Assembly: GCA_032139905.1 (NCBI GenBank)
Contig: JAQJDB010000006.1
Location: 248,001-312,000 of the forward strand
Source of the DNA: Nitrospira sp. MA-1
Lineage (GTDB): Bacteria > Nitrospirota > Nitrospiria > Nitrospirales > UBA8639
DNA length: 64,000 bases
Direction of reading: 5' to 3'
In this document: piece after piece, positions 49,124 through 56,897 of the stretch
Layout of the letters: every line of letters starts with the position of its first letter
Position numbering within the stretch: the first letter of the stretch is position 1
Position numbers and translations under genes: made by a program
Notes under the pieces: generated by a model
What the model was told of the DNA's origin: nothing
Databases searched by the model: none
Seen by the model: only the letters and a program-made list of their open reading frames with translations

Positions 49124-50296
49124 TCATCCCTGGTCTTCCACGAGGCTACGAGAGTATTCCTGAGCGGCCTCTGAGCGATTGGGGAGCGGTTGAAGATTGA
49201 AAAGCATTGAAGAGGTGTTGGTTTGGGGAGTTGAGAAAATCATCCTTCCCGTGCTGGTTTGCATGAATCGGGTAACCACCACCTCAATGGCTTGACCGAC
49301 CAGAGTGGCACCGTGGTCAACGACGACCATCGTGCCATCATCTAGATGTGCAATCCCCTGCCCTTGCCCTTGCCCTTCCTTGTGAATGAAAACCCGAATC
49401 GTTTCCCCAGGCAATACCAAAGGCCGTAATTGATAGGTTAATTCGTTCACATTGAGGGAAGATACACCTTGAAGTAATGCGACTTTTGCCAGGTTCCAAT
49501 CGTTGGTCACGATCTTAGCTTCGCGATTTTTGGCTATGGCGATGAGTTGATGGTCAACTGCGGATATTTCGGGTTCCCAGTCCTCAATTATCACCACCTC
49601 CATGTTTGGCAACTGTTGGAGTTGAGATAAGATATCCAAGCCACGCTTCCCCTTAATTCGTTTAGAGGGGTGAGCGGAGTCGGCTAATGTTTGGAGTTCA
49701 TGAAGAATACTTTTGGGAACCAGGAAAGGACCTTCCAAAAACCCTGTGGTGCAGAGAGGAAGTATTCTGCCATCGATAATGGCGCTAGAATCCAGCAATT
49801 TTTGAACGGTGTTCGATGGGGTAAGTGAAGTGTGGGGAGAAGATATTTTTGGTTGTTCAGCGATAGGGGCCGGCACCAGTGTGTTGGAGATGTGAATACC
49901 GACAATCAACCCGATGTAGGGACAGAGAAGAAACAGAGGGAGTCCAATCCACGGGGTGAGGGAAGACATCTGGAGGAGACCTGATCCCATTCCCATGATC
50001 GATAAAAAACCGATTCCTGCCAGGGCGACAATAAGTCCTATGCTACCACCAATCAAGGTGGAGCGGCGGCATGACATGAGTTGTCGTTCTATCAATAGGC
50101 CTATGCAGCCGATTGCCAAGCCGGTGGCTCCCAACAGCACGATGTCTGGAAGGGCATCGGTCCATTGAGAAGGAGCATGTCCTAGGCCGGCATGCATTCC
50201 TACCATGAGACACAAAATGAGAAACAGCCATTGGTGAACGGAAAGAAAGGGCGTTTTTGAAACAACGGGTACTGTGGAGGCTGGTGCAATCATCAT
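49124..50296 (-). CDS. PIN/TRAM domain membrane protein (YacL-like)
   Basis: 390 residues. Four or so hydrophobic helices lie in residues 20-155 (for example WLFLILCLMVGMHAGLGHA). A PIN domain spans about 180-300 (KLLDSSAIIDGRILPLCTTGFL, VPKSILHELQTLAD, SAVDHQLIAIAKNREAKIVTNDWNLAKVA), with the acidic residues expected of a PIN nuclease: the Asp of LLDSS, Glu of LHELQ, and Asp residues of AVDHQ and TNDWN. A TRAM-like RNA-binding segment follows (PGETIRVFIHKEG, GIAHLDDGTMVVVDHG). The family is common in Gram-positive bacteria and cyanobacteria; its substrate is unknown. GQGQGQG, a short repeat, sits in the TRAM part. Confidence 0.85.
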   Translation of the reverse strand: MMIAPASTVPVVSKTPFLSVHQWLFLILCLMVGMHAGLGHAPSQWTDALPDIVLLGATGLAIGCIGLLIERQLMSCRRSTLIGGSIGLIVALAGIGFLSIMGMGSGLLQMSSLTPWIGLPLFLLCPYIGLIVGIHISNTLVPAPIAEQPKISSPHTSLTPSNTVQKLLDSSAIIDGRILPLCTTGFLEGPFLVPKSILHELQTLADSAHPSKRIKGKRGLDILSQLQQLPNMEVVIIEDWEPEISAVDHQLIAIAKNREAKIVTNDWNLAKVALLQGVSSLNVNELTYQLRPLVLPGETIRVFIHKEGQGQGQGIAHLDDGTMVVVDHGATLVGQAIEVVVTRFMQTSTGRMIFSTPQTNTSSMLFNLQPLPNRSEAAQEYSRSLVEDQG

Positions 50297-50347
50297 AGAG
50301 TATATCCTTCAAAGGTTACTGCTAATTCGATAAATGAGGGAGGAGAT

Positions 50348-50878
50348 TCATCCCGTTGGAGCCTCAAGTGGTAAACAATGCGCCGGGGAATGGTCGAAGG
50401 TGAGCCTGGACTTGAGAACAGGTTGAGCAGATCTCTGGCAGAAATCACTTTCTGCAACCTCAAGCACTGTGGTAATCCCTCGGAGGTTCAGATCATGGAA
50501 TAGACGAAATTGTAGGTAGCAACGATGGTCAAAAAATAATGTTTCGCATCGATGGGGTGGTAAAGAGTTGGTGAGGTGCAGGGAACGTTCCAAGCGCCTG
50601 AGAGGATCAGTCAATAACGGAAGACCAAAGTCCCGAGGAGGACGACACCAAGAATTCCCAAGTAAGGCTTTGTCAGATATTAAGGCCGCGAGCACGGCCC
50701 CACTTGCATGAAACCGGTCGGCTTGTTGTTCTAACAACCAGGCATCGGTTTCAGTAAAGGCGGGCAAGCAGCACAACACAAATTGGGATCCCTGAAATGC
50801 TGTTAAGGGAAGATACTGCAATCCTCCCTTTAACAGACAGGGGGTTTTCCACATTGGAGCACGTGTTCCGATCTTCAT
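50348..50878 (-). CDS. Peroxiredoxin-like protein lacking the usual catalytic Cys
   Basis: 176 residues from ATG 50878, seven bases after AAGGAGG. It shows a thioredoxin/peroxiredoxin-like layout: N-terminal IGTRAPMWKTPCLLKG, strand QFVLCCLPAFTETDAWLLEQQ, and FGLPLLTDPLRRLERSLHL, then LFFDHRCYLQFRLFHD. CC at 36-37 takes the place of the FFYP strand. At the position where peroxiredoxins and the relative at 54439-54975 have Cys, it has Thr44. The activity is therefore doubtful; a redox sensor or structural role is possible. A Fur-like site lies about 130 bases upstream. Confidence 0.6.
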   Translation of the reverse strand: MKIGTRAPMWKTPCLLKGGLQYLPLTAFQGSQFVLCCLPAFTETDAWLLEQQADRFHASGAVLAALISDKALLGNSWCRPPRDFGLPLLTDPLRRLERSLHLTNSLPPHRCETLFFDHRCYLQFRLFHDLNLRGITTVLEVAESDFCQRSAQPVLKSRLTFDHSPAHCLPLEAPTG

Positions 50879-51282
50879 GTTATTTCCTCCTTGGTATCCA
50901 GTGAAAAATATGCCGGGTTTGAGAAATTGATCCATGAATATGTTGTGTCTGAGCACTTACGGGCATCCTGGGTAGAGTCAGGTGGTCACTCTTATTTATA
51001 TGAATTTGAGATCCATTATCAATATCAAATTATGGTACATAAAACCACCAAGTATTGTCAATTTCAAGGATACTCATTTGGAAATGAATCATTTAATGTG
51101 GAAAACAGGCTGGTGAAAACAAGTGATCAGTGGGAAAAGACGGCTGCCGGGAGGTTACATCTTATTTATTTGAATTGAATGAAAGAATAATTGGATGAAT
51201 ATAAGGAATGGTGCCACTGGATGGACGCTGCTCTCTGGGTTGATTTTTAAATGGGATGTCCCCTGGCAGTCAGGTTTTTCAA
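50879..51282. other. AT-rich regulatory spacer
   Basis: No supported gene. A rightward open frame at 50891-51178 lacks a ribosome site and recognisable motifs. The region contains the Fur-like site at 51007 and probably the promoter of the leftward peroxiredoxin-like gene. Confidence 0.35.
51007..51021. promoter_or_regulatory. Fur-like operator
   Basis: TGAGATC-C-ATTATCA matches 11 of 14 positions of the 7-1-7 Fur element TGATAAT-N-ATTATCA. It is embedded in a longer inverted repeat, ATTTGAGAT with ATATCAAAT. It lies about 130 bases upstream of the leftward gene 50348-50878. Confidence 0.45.
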
Positions 51283-51609
51283 TCAAGTTGTAGTAGCTGC
51301 GTTCTGCTTCTCGTCAGTCATTCCGGTCTCCCCGTGTTTTTCATCTCGTTTTTTGATCAATTTAGAGGAGGGCAAAGGTTTGTCGGTCTTTTTCCTCCTT
51401 ATTCCTCCAATTCCACGATTTGGAGATTCAAAAAGCTGATTTCCTTGAGAGAGCTTTTCCTGTATTTCCTGAAATGGGATATGGTGCTGTGGCCTCCTAT
51501 GTGTGGGTTTAATTATCCTGGCGGTTTGCAAGTATCTGATCATCCACGTAATCCCCCCAATTAATGCACCGTTATGGGATGACCGCGGTGCCTGGAATGG
51601 CTGATTCAC
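51283..51609 (-). CDS. Hypothetical protein
   Basis: A 108-residue frame from GTG at 51609, five bases after AGAGAGG, which is the main support. One weakly hydrophobic segment (NGALIGGITWMIRYL) is followed by a long basic, Lys/Arg-rich tail. The opposite strand is also open, so coding is uncertain. No family is recognised. Confidence 0.4.
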   Translation of the reverse strand: MNQPFQAPRSSHNGALIGGITWMIRYLQTARIIKPTHRRPQHHIPFQEIQEKLSQGNQLFESPNRGIGGIRRKKTDKPLPSSKLIKKRDEKHGETGMTDEKQNAATTT

Positions 51610-51931
51610 TCATTCCTCTCTACCCACATTCGCGTCCATTAAACATTCACTCCATCTTGAAAATTGTGTGAAACTGAAGTTGAAAATGAGCATTTATTAA
51701 ATGCTCACCAAATGGTTTTATGAAAGAATCTGGCGAAAGGTATTGATGAGGAAGGGGCGGTAGAACGCCGCAGGGTTCTTCCTGCCTTATGGTTTACTCG
51801 TGGGCTGGTGCGGAAGTTATTTTGTTTGGTTAGTTCGTTCGGTAAAGAAGGACATTGATGTATGTGAAGAAAGAGAGCGAACTTTTTGCAACGTCACGAC
51901 GACCCAGGGCAATCCTCGGAAAAGAAATGGG
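51610..51931. other. Spacer
   Basis: Apart from the hairpin at 51688-51706, nothing supported is seen in these 322 bases. Confidence 0.35.
51688..51706 (-). terminator. Hairpin downstream of the 51932-52411 gene
   Basis: GAGCATTT (51688-51695) pairs with AAATGCTC (51699-51706) around a three-base loop. On the minus strand it is followed by ATTTTCAAC, a short T tract. It is a modest terminator candidate for the leftward transcript starting at 52560. Confidence 0.4.
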
Positions 51932-52411
51932 TCATGGCTTTTGATGTTGCCTGGGGACGGCAATGGGGCATGTTACATTGTTAGGTTGATGGGCTGTCTG
52001 GTTGAGGTGTTGGAATTCTTTCACGTCAGTGGGCCTCACATTTTGAGCCATCCACCTTCCTGTTTGTTTGGGATCATCCCCAACCAACACGGGAGTCTGC
52101 TGGGCAAAGTAGACGTACCGATCCTGGGCATACTCCACCATGAAGACCCATTGGTCATCCATACAGGCTTGATGTTCAATTTCTTTGATCGCTTGGGCCG
52201 ACCATCCGGACCACGTAATGGGGTGTAAAGTGAAATGGTCCGGGATGCCATCTCCCGTGCCGTCATAGGCCATGGAAATCAGGCCATTGGGCAGGGGCTC
52301 CCAGGCTATGGGATGATCCGGAGTTCCTGATTGAACACTGTGAACGATTTGGGCCTGGCCACCCAAATAGATCAGAATACTCACACAGACCTGCAGCCAA
52401 CGTTTTCCCAT
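51932..52411 (-). CDS. Hypothetical exported protein
   Basis: 159 residues from ATG 52411, preceded by AGGAAAGGATTGAAGA. An N-terminal signal peptide (about 1-24: KRWLQVCVSILIYLGGQAQIVHS) predicts export. The mature part contains YDGTGDGIPDHFTLHP, a calcium-binding-like DxTxDGxPD loop of the kind found in thrombospondin-type 3 or dockerin repeats. It also has aromatic clusters. It follows the 44-residue membrane protein by 14 bases, so the two likely form an operon. Function is unknown. Confidence 0.65.
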   Translation of the reverse strand: MGKRWLQVCVSILIYLGGQAQIVHSVQSGTPDHPIAWEPLPNGLISMAYDGTGDGIPDHFTLHPITWSGWSAQAIKEIEHQACMDDQWVFMVEYAQDRYVYFAQQTPVLVGDDPKQTGRWMAQNVRPTDVKEFQHLNQTAHQPNNVTCPIAVPRQHQKP

Positions 52412-52425
52412 TCTTCAATCCTTTC

Positions 52426-52560
52426 CTAATGGCCTATGGCCATCATGAATTCGGGCCATGCCCATAGACCAATGATACTGAGAAAAACGAGTCCTAGTGA
52501 TATCAACAAGCTGATGAACACGGGTTTTTCGCCTTCCACGATAAAAGAATGCCCGTTCAT
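52426..52560 (-). CDS. 44-residue single-pass membrane protein
   Basis: A short gene with a strong ribosome site (CAGGAGGATCTCCC-ATG, start 52560, TAG 52428-52426). The protein has a short charged N-terminus (NGHSFIVEGEKP), one hydrophobic helix of about 22 residues (VFISLLISLGLVFLSIIGLW) and a short C-terminus ending AWPEFMMAIGH. The start, spacing and helix make it convincing despite its size. It leads the exported-protein gene. Its size and shape resemble accessory subunits of membrane complexes, but no family is recognised. Confidence 0.62.
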   Translation of the reverse strand: MNGHSFIVEGEKPVFISLLISLGLVFLSIIGLWAWPEFMMAIGH

Positions 52561-52976
52561 GGGAGATCCTCCTGGAAATGGTTTTCTTGCTACAGGATGA
52601 GAGGGAGGCGATGAGTTTTCTTTAAGTGAAACTCACTCTCAATATCAATAAGGTAACACTCTTCTCGCTCCTCTTACCATGACCAATGTTTAGAAAATGC
52701 ATGTTTAAGAAAGGCATTTCCTTAACCGCGTGCTCAGTCATCTTCATAAAAATAGATGTATTGATGGAAGGTACTTAGCCAGATTAATTTACTTAAGAGA
52801 AAGAGAACTCAGGCCAACATCAATTTCTGATGTTCCGTAAGGGAAAATTTGGTCAATGGAAATAAGAATCTTATGAAGGCGGGCTGGGTTAAAGGGCATG
52901 GACTGAGGTTGAGTTTTTGTTTCATCGAAGTTGATTTTGAATCTCATTAATAGGTATTTATTCCTAGATATTTATA
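52561..52976. other. Divergent intergenic region
   Basis: Between the leftward 44-residue gene and rightward bfr. It holds an inverted repeat, TGAGTTT (52612-52618) and AAACTCA (52629-52635), and AT-rich sequence before the bfr promoter including TAGG-TATTTATT-CCTA. No gene is supported. Confidence 0.4.
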
Positions 52977-53006
52977 TTGACGTTGGTGGAAGATCCGACG
53001 GATAAT
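52977..53006 (+). promoter_or_regulatory. Sigma70-type promoter for bfr
   Basis: -35 TTGACG (52977-52982, 5 of 6), an 18-base spacer and -10 GATAAT (53001-53006, 5 of 6). The bfr ATG follows about 98 bases later, after AAAGGGAGGTGTGTA. Confidence 0.6.
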
Positions 53007-53103
53007 GTCTCACTCTGGCGGCTATCACATGGAGTGGCAGTGAGCCCTTTGAGGCCCCGCTTTTTTAATTCATTTCTATTTAATCACCAAAGGGAGGTGT
53101 GTA

Positions 53104-53580
53104 ATGAAAGCCAAAAAGGGGGTTGTGGAATTTTTGAATCAAATTTTAACCGAGGAATTGACGGTTATTAACCAATATTTTCTCCATGCCAAAATGTGTG
53201 ATAACTGGGGATATAACCGGTTGGAGCATAAAGTGAAAGAACGGAGTTTTAGCGAAATGAAAGACGCCGACAAAATTATTGAACATATTCTGTATCTTGA
53301 AGGCGTCCCCAACGTCCAGCGATTGGGAACGGTGAAAATCGGCGAGTCCGTGCCCGAACAACTGAAGTCGGATTTAGCGAAAGAAAAAAAGATGGTCACC
53401 CTCCTGACTGAGGCTATCCAACATTGTACAAAGGTTGGAGACTTCACGACGCGGCATCTGCTCGAAGATATGGTGGCAGATGAAGACGAACATATCGATT
53501 GGATTGAAACTCAGCAGGAAACAATCAAGCAGATTGGCCTGGAGAATTATTTGAGCGAGCAAATCAAGAATGAGGGGTAA
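53104..53580 (+). CDS. bfr: Bacterioferritin with Asp at ferroxidase position 54
   Basis: Iron-storage protein that forms a 24-subunit shell with haem between subunits. The 158 residues align without gaps to E. coli Bfr numbering in the first 100 positions. Ferroxidase ligands Glu18, Glu51, Glu94, Glu127 and His130 are present, as are Tyr25 and haem ligand Met52 (SEMKDAD). Residue 54, His in typical Bfr (EMKHAD), is Asp here, so one iron site has a carboxylate in place of imidazole. The protein may be a specialised subunit. The promoter is at 52977. The neighbouring genes carry Fur-like sites. Confidence 0.93.
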   Translation: MKAKKGVVEFLNQILTEELTVINQYFLHAKMCDNWGYNRLEHKVKERSFSEMKDADKIIEHILYLEGVPNVQRLGTVKIGESVPEQLKSDLAKEKKMVTLLTEAIQHCTKVGDFTTRHLLEDMVADEDEHIDWIETQQETIKQIGLENYLSEQIKNEG

Positions 53581-54189
53581 GACGTTAATTGTTTGGCGTC
53601 AGGCGAAAGAGGATGGTAGTTTTTAGTCCGTCCGCGAGCTTTCCAATATATCTGCATAAGGCGAAGTGCCTGTATTCAACAGGCGCCTCGCCCATCAGGG
53701 AGATGAACCGGCTTTTTGCTTGTCACATAAGTAAACTGTCATTTTAGTTTGAGAGTGATGTCCCGTTGCCTCCGAAGAGGAACCCTTCTCTCTCCCGCCG
53801 TTGTTCGTGGAAATCCGCTGTTATGATTTGTGTGAGCCTACACCTGTTCTTTTGTCACATGAAACGAGGATACATTTTTTTTCGTAATGCTCGGGGACGT
53901 TACAGAAGAGGACATAACGGCTTGAATCCAGGAGTACCTTATTATTCCTGCTGTTGCCAGGTGACAGTTCCTTTATTATCCTTCTCCTTCATCCGCGCAA
54001 GGTTGGCCGGATTCAGGGCAGTACGGAGGATCACCAATTCATGTGGCATCGTTTCGGATTTCACTGCTTAAATGGGGATCCGGCACGCTTTGCCCATGGT
54101 TTGAGATGTGCCTTTGATTTCGTCAACTCAGTTAAGAGGCATGACGGATGTTTTCCATGATCATACTTGATGGATGACGAACATTTTTT
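53581..54189. other. 609-base spacer with a long hairpin
   Basis: No convincing gene. A near-perfect 14-bp stem lies at 53660-53692: GGCGAAGTGCCTGT against ACAGGCGCCTCGCC, with one A/C mismatch, one G/T pair and loop ATTCA. No T tract follows on either strand, so it is not a classical terminator. It may be a repeat element or the 3' structure of the bfr message. Confidence 0.45.
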
Positions 54190-54396
54190 TCAATGGCAAT
54201 TGGAGATTGCTGCGTTAACAAGATCGGGTGCCCTTCGTAACCCAGCGGTGTTTGATACCTGAGCTGCCATTCTAGTCATTTGCATGGCATAGGCGAGGAA
54301 CTCTTCTTTTTCAAAATGAAGGGTGACTGACTTATAGGTGAGATGAATTCGACTGCAATCGCAGACATTCAATTTGAGTTGTTGACTTGGTGGCAT
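54190..54396 (-). CDS. Small Cys-containing hypothetical protein
   Basis: 68 residues from ATG 54396, with CAGGAG six bases upstream, which makes translation likely. Sequence features are an N-terminal beta-like segment QQLKLNVCDCSRIHLTYKSVTLHF with a CDC motif, then the amphipathic helix EKEEFLAYAMQMTRMAAQV. The C-terminal part may be disordered. No family is recognised with confidence. It is the last gene of the leftward AraC/peroxiredoxin-like group. Confidence 0.6.
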   Translation of the reverse strand: MPPSQQLKLNVCDCSRIHLTYKSVTLHFEKEEFLAYAMQMTRMAAQVSNTAGLRRAPDLVNAAISNCH

Positions 54397-54438
54397 AGGT
54401 GTCTCCTGAGTGGTATGAGGTTGATTTGTTAGTGAGTG

Positions 54439-54975
54439 TCAGCAGAGGCTTGGATTCAGGCCCTGTTCAGCAAATATGAAATTGTCGGTTGGAGGAAAGT
54501 CGATATGTTCTTGAGTGGCCTGAGGATGAAAAACTTGGCATTGCTTCAATATGCCCAAAAGGAGGGTCATGCAATGCCAGTTGAACGAATGAGTCAGTTT
54601 GTTTCTGACTACTCCCTCTGGATCGAAGATGAAGCTCTGGCATTGGTTTAAGTGAGCTTCACTCGATAAGCCCAAGGCTCGACCTATGCGTTGTGCGGAG
54701 TCAGTCAATAAAGGGATGGAAAGGATTTTGGCTTTGGGGAGGTGGGCAGCGAGAAACGGGTGAGCTGGGTGTTGGATACCCAAAAGGGCGGCGCCCTGTT
54801 TTTGAACGGCTCTGCGAAACTGATTGAGAAACACGGCATCACAAAATTCTAGGCGGGGCAGGCAACATAGCATGCCCCATTGTCCCTCCAGACTGGCTAG
54901 GTCCACATCGATCATATTCCCCTTCAGTAGTGCAGGAACTCGCATACGTGGAATAGTGGAATGTCCTATGGTCAT
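54439..54975 (-). CDS. Peroxiredoxin-like protein (Cys-containing relative)
   Basis: 178 residues from ATG 54975, seven bases after GGAGG. It is related to the protein at 50348-50878: both have LLKG near residue 17, the CCLP strand, IPLLTD/LPLLTD and FIFDPEG/LFFDHRC in the same order. Here Cys45 (LEFCDAVFL) sits at the peroxidatic position, though the usual P-x3-T/S-x2-C pattern is not conserved. It lies between an AraC-type regulator and a small Cys-containing protein, all leftward. A thiol-based peroxidase or sensor is inferred, not shown. Confidence 0.62.
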   Translation of the reverse strand: MTIGHSTIPRMRVPALLKGNMIDVDLASLEGQWGMLCCLPRLEFCDAVFLNQFRRAVQKQGAALLGIQHPAHPFLAAHLPKAKILSIPLLTDSAQRIGRALGLSSEAHLNQCQSFIFDPEGVVRNKLTHSFNWHCMTLLLGILKQCQVFHPQATQEHIDFPPTDNFIFAEQGLNPSLC

Positions 54976-55114
54976 GGGAATGGCCTCCATTGTGTTTGTG
55001 TGTGTCCTCCTACCGAAAAGATGGGTTGGCCGCCCGGGAGGAGGGAAAGGCGCCCAACCTTTTTGGGCAGGTACTGGGTAGCTCGCCCTGAAATATAGTT
55101 TGTATTGATGGTTT

Positions 55115-55789
55115 TTAATGTTCATTGGCATTTTGTGTGGGCTGGACTTCAGATACATCCTCAAACAGAGCCCGGAAACTTGAGGGAGAGCAACCTGCCG
55201 CATTCTTGAAAAAATGACTAAAGGCAAACTGGTCGCTAAACCCAAGGGCTGTCGCAATTTCCCTGAGGTTGGCATGCCCTTCCTGTAACAGAAATTTAGC
55301 TCGTTCTATTCGCAGTCTTTTGAGATGGAAACGGAATGATTCACCGATAACCGTGTGAAAGAGTTGCGAACAGTACTTTTCCGAATACCCCAAGAAGAGG
55401 GAAATGTCTTTGAGGGTAAGTCCCTGATGCAGATGTGAGATCATGAAGGTGTGAATCTGTTGAGCTGTTGAATGTGAAAATGCCCGGGTATCCTTTAACC
55501 CGGAGAGGAGGTCTTGAAGGATTTTGCAAATAAATGAAGATCGTTCTTCGACTGGATTTGTCCCGATTTTCACGTGAGTCCCTTCTCGCGCCAAACAGCG
55601 TAATTCCTCTATCAGCTTTTCCAGGTGATCTTGTGAATTTTGTTGTTCTCGTTGGCATTTCATGGTCTGGGCGCCCCGACCACATTGGACTTCAGTGCCT
55701 TGTATTGGAAGTTTGGCAATAGGCCTCCCACCGTGGCAGGTCCAATCAGATTGTTGAGGGTTAGTTGGTTTGGATATTGTCTTCTTCAT
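55115..55789 (-). CDS. AraC-family transcriptional regulator
   Basis: 224 residues. The C-terminal half (about 115-215) has two helix-turn-helix units of the AraC/XylS type: LTLKDISLFLGYSEKYCSQLFHTVIGESF and NLREIATALGFSDQFAFSHFFKNAAGCSPSSFR. The N-terminal 110 residues contain Cys and many charges but no cupin-like sensor pattern, so the input signal is unclear. A good Fur-like site lies about 90 bases upstream of the start, as for iron-responsive AraC regulators of siderophore systems. Likely targets are the two downstream leftward genes and perhaps other genes here. Confidence 0.85.
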   Translation of the reverse strand: MKKTISKPTNPQQSDWTCHGGRPIAKLPIQGTEVQCGRGAQTMKCQREQQNSQDHLEKLIEELRCLAREGTHVKIGTNPVEERSSFICKILQDLLSGLKDTRAFSHSTAQQIHTFMISHLHQGLTLKDISLFLGYSEKYCSQLFHTVIGESFRFHLKRLRIERAKFLLQEGHANLREIATALGFSDQFAFSHFFKNAAGCSPSSFRALFEDVSEVQPTQNANEH

Positions 55790-55877
55790 TATTTCCTATA
55801 ACGTCACTGGTCTGGAGAGGAATCTTAAGAGAATTTATATTGGGAATATCCGTCGTCTCTGTAATCGGTTATTTAAT

Positions 55878-55896
55878 GATAATGAAAATCATTTAT
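55878..55896. promoter_or_regulatory. Fur-like operator upstream of the AraC gene
   Basis: GATAATGAAAATCATTTAT agrees with the 19-bp Fur consensus GATAATGATAATCATTATC at 15 positions (12 of 14 in the 7-1-7 form). It lies in an AT-rich stretch about 90 bases before the leftward AraC start at 55789. Confidence 0.65.
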
Positions 55897-56289
55897 GTTT
55901 TCAATAATAGATAAAAATAAATATTTTGCCCATGTTCAAATAACAGAAAAACCATGTTTTTTGTCTATAACTGAAATTAAGCGATTCCCTTTCAGCCAGG
56001 AGGGTTTTATGTCGAGGCATCCCCAGTCAGCCTGAGCCATTGGCCTGGAAATAATTGGTGCTTTGACCGTGATTTACGAGGGTGAGACGGGTCCTCCTGG
56101 TGAGCCCATGATTTGGATAGACGGTTTGACTGGATGGACGGGGAGTCTATAAGGCTGATGACGTTGATAGAAAGAGAGAATCGGCAAGGATCATTGACTG
56201 GTAGTGGTCACAGGCAACACCTCGACCAAAACAACTTCCTTGAAAGTTCTCGAGAGAAAAAAGGGGATAAAAACAACCGGGAGGATCGA
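55897..56289. other. Spacer without a supported gene
   Basis: A rightward open frame at 56113-56343 has low-complexity, highly charged translation, no ribosome site and no family features. Nothing else is seen. Confidence 0.35.
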
Positions 56290-56554
56290 TCAGTGACCGT
56301 AAGCAGATATCATCGCACATGCCCGATGCGCACCTTCATCTAATCGTTGTACCCGTTGTACCACAAGGAATTCCTTTCCCGGATCTCTTAGCGCAATTCC
56401 TTCCATGAGCCTCACGCCGAGCCTAGGGCTCGACTTGGCCATGCTACTTTTGGGGCCATAGACAGCCGAGGAGGACATATAACAACTTTTCTGTCGGCAA
56501 CATCTCACGCTTCTGGTCAGGGGTGAAGCCCCTCAGAATCATCTTCTCTTCCAT
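56290..56554 (-). pseudogene. Possible frameshifted small gene
   Basis: From an ATG at 56554, preceded by GGAGGGAACGGC, the first frame reads MEEKMILRGFTPDQKREMLPTEKLL and stops after 36 codons. The next frame then stays open through MAKSSPRLGVRLMEGIAL and EFLVVQRVQRLDEGAHRACAM to a TGA at 56292-56290. The protein-like character on both sides suggests one gene broken by a frameshift, but no family is recognised and the case is weak. Confidence 0.3.
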
Positions 56555-56787
56555 GCCGTTCCCTCCTTCCGAGAACGACTCACTTTGTACGGCAAGTTGT
56601 CTCACTATAAAAATAGACCACTCCTAATGAGGAAAATCGGTTTGAATTGGATTGGGAAGTGCAACGAACCGGGATGAATCACCCTTCAAAGAAAGTTCCT
56701 CCCGTAGTATGACTTCAGGTGATTTCTCAAATTCGCTGCTTTCGGAATCGTGGGAGGGAAGGAACCATCTTGCAAGAAGAGGCATTC

Positions 56788-56825
56788 AAAAAAACAAGCC
56801 CACGGTGAATGACTCACCGTGGGCT
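56788..56825 (-). terminator. Intrinsic terminator after the cytochrome c peroxidase gene
   Basis: AGCCCACGGTGA (56797-56808) pairs with TCACCGTGGGCT (56814-56825), a perfect 12-bp stem with a five-base loop. On the minus strand it is followed by TG and seven T (56794-56788). It ends the leftward transcript from 58733. Confidence 0.82.
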
Positions 56826-56897
56826 AAAGGAAGTTCAGTTTCTTCCAGTTATTAGGATTACATGTGTAAGGTCTTGTCTCGACGATATTTTAGTCGT

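Noticed and set aside
50891-51178. Rightward 95-residue open frame
   Set aside because: It lacks a ribosome site and family features, and covers the probable promoter and Fur-like site of the leftward gene.
51800-52228. Rightward 142-residue open frame
   Set aside because: It is the reverse of the exported-protein gene, which has a signal peptide and ribosome site; the rightward frame has neither.
53766-54071. Rightward 101-residue open frame
   Set aside because: Translation is Arg/Cys-rich without domain pattern, and no ribosome site precedes it.
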